DNA of 5,545 nucleotides from Burkholderiaceae bacterium (GTDB lineage: Bacteria; Pseudomonadota; Gammaproteobacteria; Burkholderiales; Burkholderiaceae): contig CANBYN010000135.1 of NCBI GenBank assembly GCA_947373615.1, forward strand, positions 1 through 5,545, read 5' to 3'. This document shows positions 4,220 through 5,545 of the stretch, piece after piece. Position 1 is the stretch's first letter. Every line of letters starts with the position of its first letter. The translations under genes were made by a program, and so were the position numbers. The notes beneath the pieces were generated by a model. It did not search any database and was not told the origin of the DNA. It saw nothing but the letters and a program-made list of their open reading frames with translations.

Positions 4220-5545
4220 ATGAAAGTTCGTAACTCACACTTAAAGCTCAGTATCTTGAGCCTTGCTATGATCGGCGTATTTAGCTCTATGTATGCTTAC
4301 GCTGATGAAGAGGAGGCCGCCGCCCTCATGAACCCAACCAGTACGGTTGAGGTGGAGGCAATTTCAGTTTCAGTCAATTCGCAAAAGTTTGGCGAATATA
4401 ACGGACTGAATAAGCAAGGCGTTGTTCCTAACGGAAATTTAAATATCCGTGGCGGGGATGCCTACAAAGATAACGCGAATGGTGGTACTCAGCGTTGGGT
4501 AATTCAAGGAACTGACCTTGGTCTTAGCGATCGTTCAGCGAATATTGGCTTTAGCGATCAAGGCAACTGGGGAGCTAACATTGGATATGATGAGTTAACT
4601 CATAATGTATCTTCAGGTTATCAAACTCCCTATCTAGGATCGGTGGGTCAAAATAGTTTTACATTGCCATCCAATTTCACTGGAGCAGCTTCAGGTACTG
4701 GGGCAAATGCTAAAGGCAGCCCCGCAAATACCAATTTATTAGGTAACGGTCAGCTTAGCCAGTTTAATAATGAAAATATATCTACTACTCGAAAAAATAC
4801 TTCGTTTAATGCCATCAAGGTAATTGATCCAGGCTTAAATGTGACATTGGACTATAACCACCTAGATCAATCTGGTGCAAAGTTAATGGGCTTTGCATCA
4901 GCTGGATTGAGTGGAGGTGCGGCTTCGAGCGGCGAAAAGACATCAATTTTGCCAAATCCAACCAATTATCAAACCGACACGGTGACTGCGGCTATTAATT
5001 GGCAAGGTGAGAAGGCACGTTTTTCTGGATCTTATTTTGGATCATTCTTTAGGGATGGCTATAACGGTGTCAATTTCCAAACATTTGCCACTCCAAATCC
5101 AATTCAAACAATGAGTACTGCGCCAAGCAACATGTTGCAGCAGTTAAATTTTGGTGGTGGTTATGATTTTTCAAATTTAACCAAGCTTGCTGGCAATTTT
5201 TCAATTGGTCGTAACACCCAAAATTCTGCTACAGACTTTGACCCCTATATGATGACGGGCGCTTTTCCAACAGCCGCCTTTAATGGTTTGGTAAATACGA
5301 CCCACTTTGATCTGAAGCTAACCGATAAAACCATTAAAGATTTAAATCTTTTGGCAAGTTATAAGTTTGATCAGCGTAATAATTTAACTCAGTCAAACTT
5401 GTATAGCTTCAATCAAATTGCCACCACTTCAAATGGATCTAGCGCTCCCTATAGTCCAAGCACTCCACTAAGTTTTCAGAACTCTCAATTTGATTTGGGC
5501 GGCGATTACAAGATTACCAAAGATCAAAAAGCAAGTTTGAACTAT
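4220..5545 (+). CDS. mtrB: MtrB/PioB-family decahaem-associated outer-membrane beta-barrel protein, 3' partial
   Basis: The frame from ATG 4220 (ATG AAA GTT CGT) stays open to the last base, giving 442 codons with no stop. MtrB-type proteins are about 650-800 residues, so roughly the last third lies outside the window. A Sec signal peptide (MKVRNSHLKL, then a hydrophobic core) ends at YAYA-D, residue 28. The mature start is acidic (DEEE). The rest is rich in Asn, Ser, Gly and Thr with alternating hydrophobic residues, as in outer-membrane beta strands. Family-like stretches include QGTDLGLSDRSANIGFSDQG (96-115), with GANIGYDELTHN (118-129) just after it, and VTLDYNHLDQSGAKLMGF further on. The family forms the sheath that holds the decahaem cytochrome in the outer membrane, and the gene follows that cytochrome by 41 bases. 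No cysteine occurs in the visible part, so the N-terminal CXXC of Shewanella MtrB is missing. The symbol is family-level; mtoB or pioB are alternatives. Confidence 0.9.
   Translation, partial: MKVRNSHLKLSILSLAMIGVFSSMYAYADEEEAAALMNPTSTVEVEAISVSVNSQKFGEYNGLNKQGVVPNGNLNIRGGDAYKDNANGGTQRWVIQGTDLGLSDRSANIGFSDQGNWGANIGYDELTHNVSSGYQTPYLGSVGQNSFTLPSNFTGAASGTGANAKGSPANTNLLGNGQLSQFNNENISTTRKNTSFNAIKVIDPGLNVTLDYNHLDQSGAKLMGFASAGLSGGAASSGEKTSILPNPTNYQTDTVTAAINWQGEKARFSGSYFGSFFRDGYNGVNFQTFATPNPIQTMSTAPSNMLQQLNFGGGYDFSNLTKLAGNFSIGRNTQNSATDFDPYMMTGAFPTAAFNGLVNTTHFDLKLTDKTIKDLNLLASYKFDQRNNLTQSNLYSFNQIATTSNGSSAPYSPSTPLSFQNSQFDLGGDYKITKDQKASLNY

Noticed and set aside
1..5545. CRISPR arrays, tRNA or rRNA genes, insertion sequences, attachment sites
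   Set aside because: No regularly spaced direct repeats, cloverleaf-like segments, transposase-like frames or terminal repeats were seen.

Overview
The window reads as part of a chromosomal locus for extracellular electron transfer in a low-GC proteobacterium. The genes are AT-leaning, tightly packed and all on the + strand, with good AGGA/GGAG ribosome binding sites. Protein style and base composition suggest a betaproteobacterium of the Burkholderiales, possibly Polynucleobacter or a relative. That placement is an impression from sequence character only, not a search result.

Layout: (1) bases 1-1979, a membrane sensor histidine kinase whose 5' end lies outside the window. It has a periplasmic Cache-like sensor, a transmembrane helix, a PAS domain, a HisKA_3 dimerisation domain and an ATPase domain. 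(2) 1976-2620, a NarL/FixJ-type response regulator overlapping the kinase by 4 bases. (3) 2621-2764, a 144-base intergenic region full of TCCTAT/ATAGGA inverted repeats, followed by a predicted RNA fold that pairs the Shine-Dalgarno of the next gene. (4) 2765-3121, a small exported monohaem cytochrome c with no methionine in its mature part. (5) 3180-4178, an exported decahaem cytochrome of the MtrA/DmsE family with ten CXXCH motifs. (6) 4220 to the window end, the first 442 codons of an MtrB/PioB-family outer-membrane beta-barrel protein, cut by the window edge.

How they should work together: MtrA-type decahaem cytochromes sit inside MtrB-type porins and form an electron wire through the outer membrane. 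The small cytochrome is a plausible periplasmic shuttle to or from that wire. The direction (Fe(II) or other donor oxidation versus metal or extracellular acceptor reduction) cannot be read from the window. The visible MtrB part has no cysteine, so it lacks the N-terminal CXXC associated with metal-reducing Gammaproteobacteria, which leans weakly towards an oxidising or other role. The adjacent two-component pair is the obvious candidate regulator. A 7-2-7 palindrome, the architecture used by NarL-family regulators, lies between the regulator gene and the cytochrome genes.

The most interesting parts are the intergenic region (candidate operators plus a structured leader that masks the ribosome binding site), the methionine-free cytochrome, and a histidine in the kinase PAS domain that aligns with the haem ligand of FixL.
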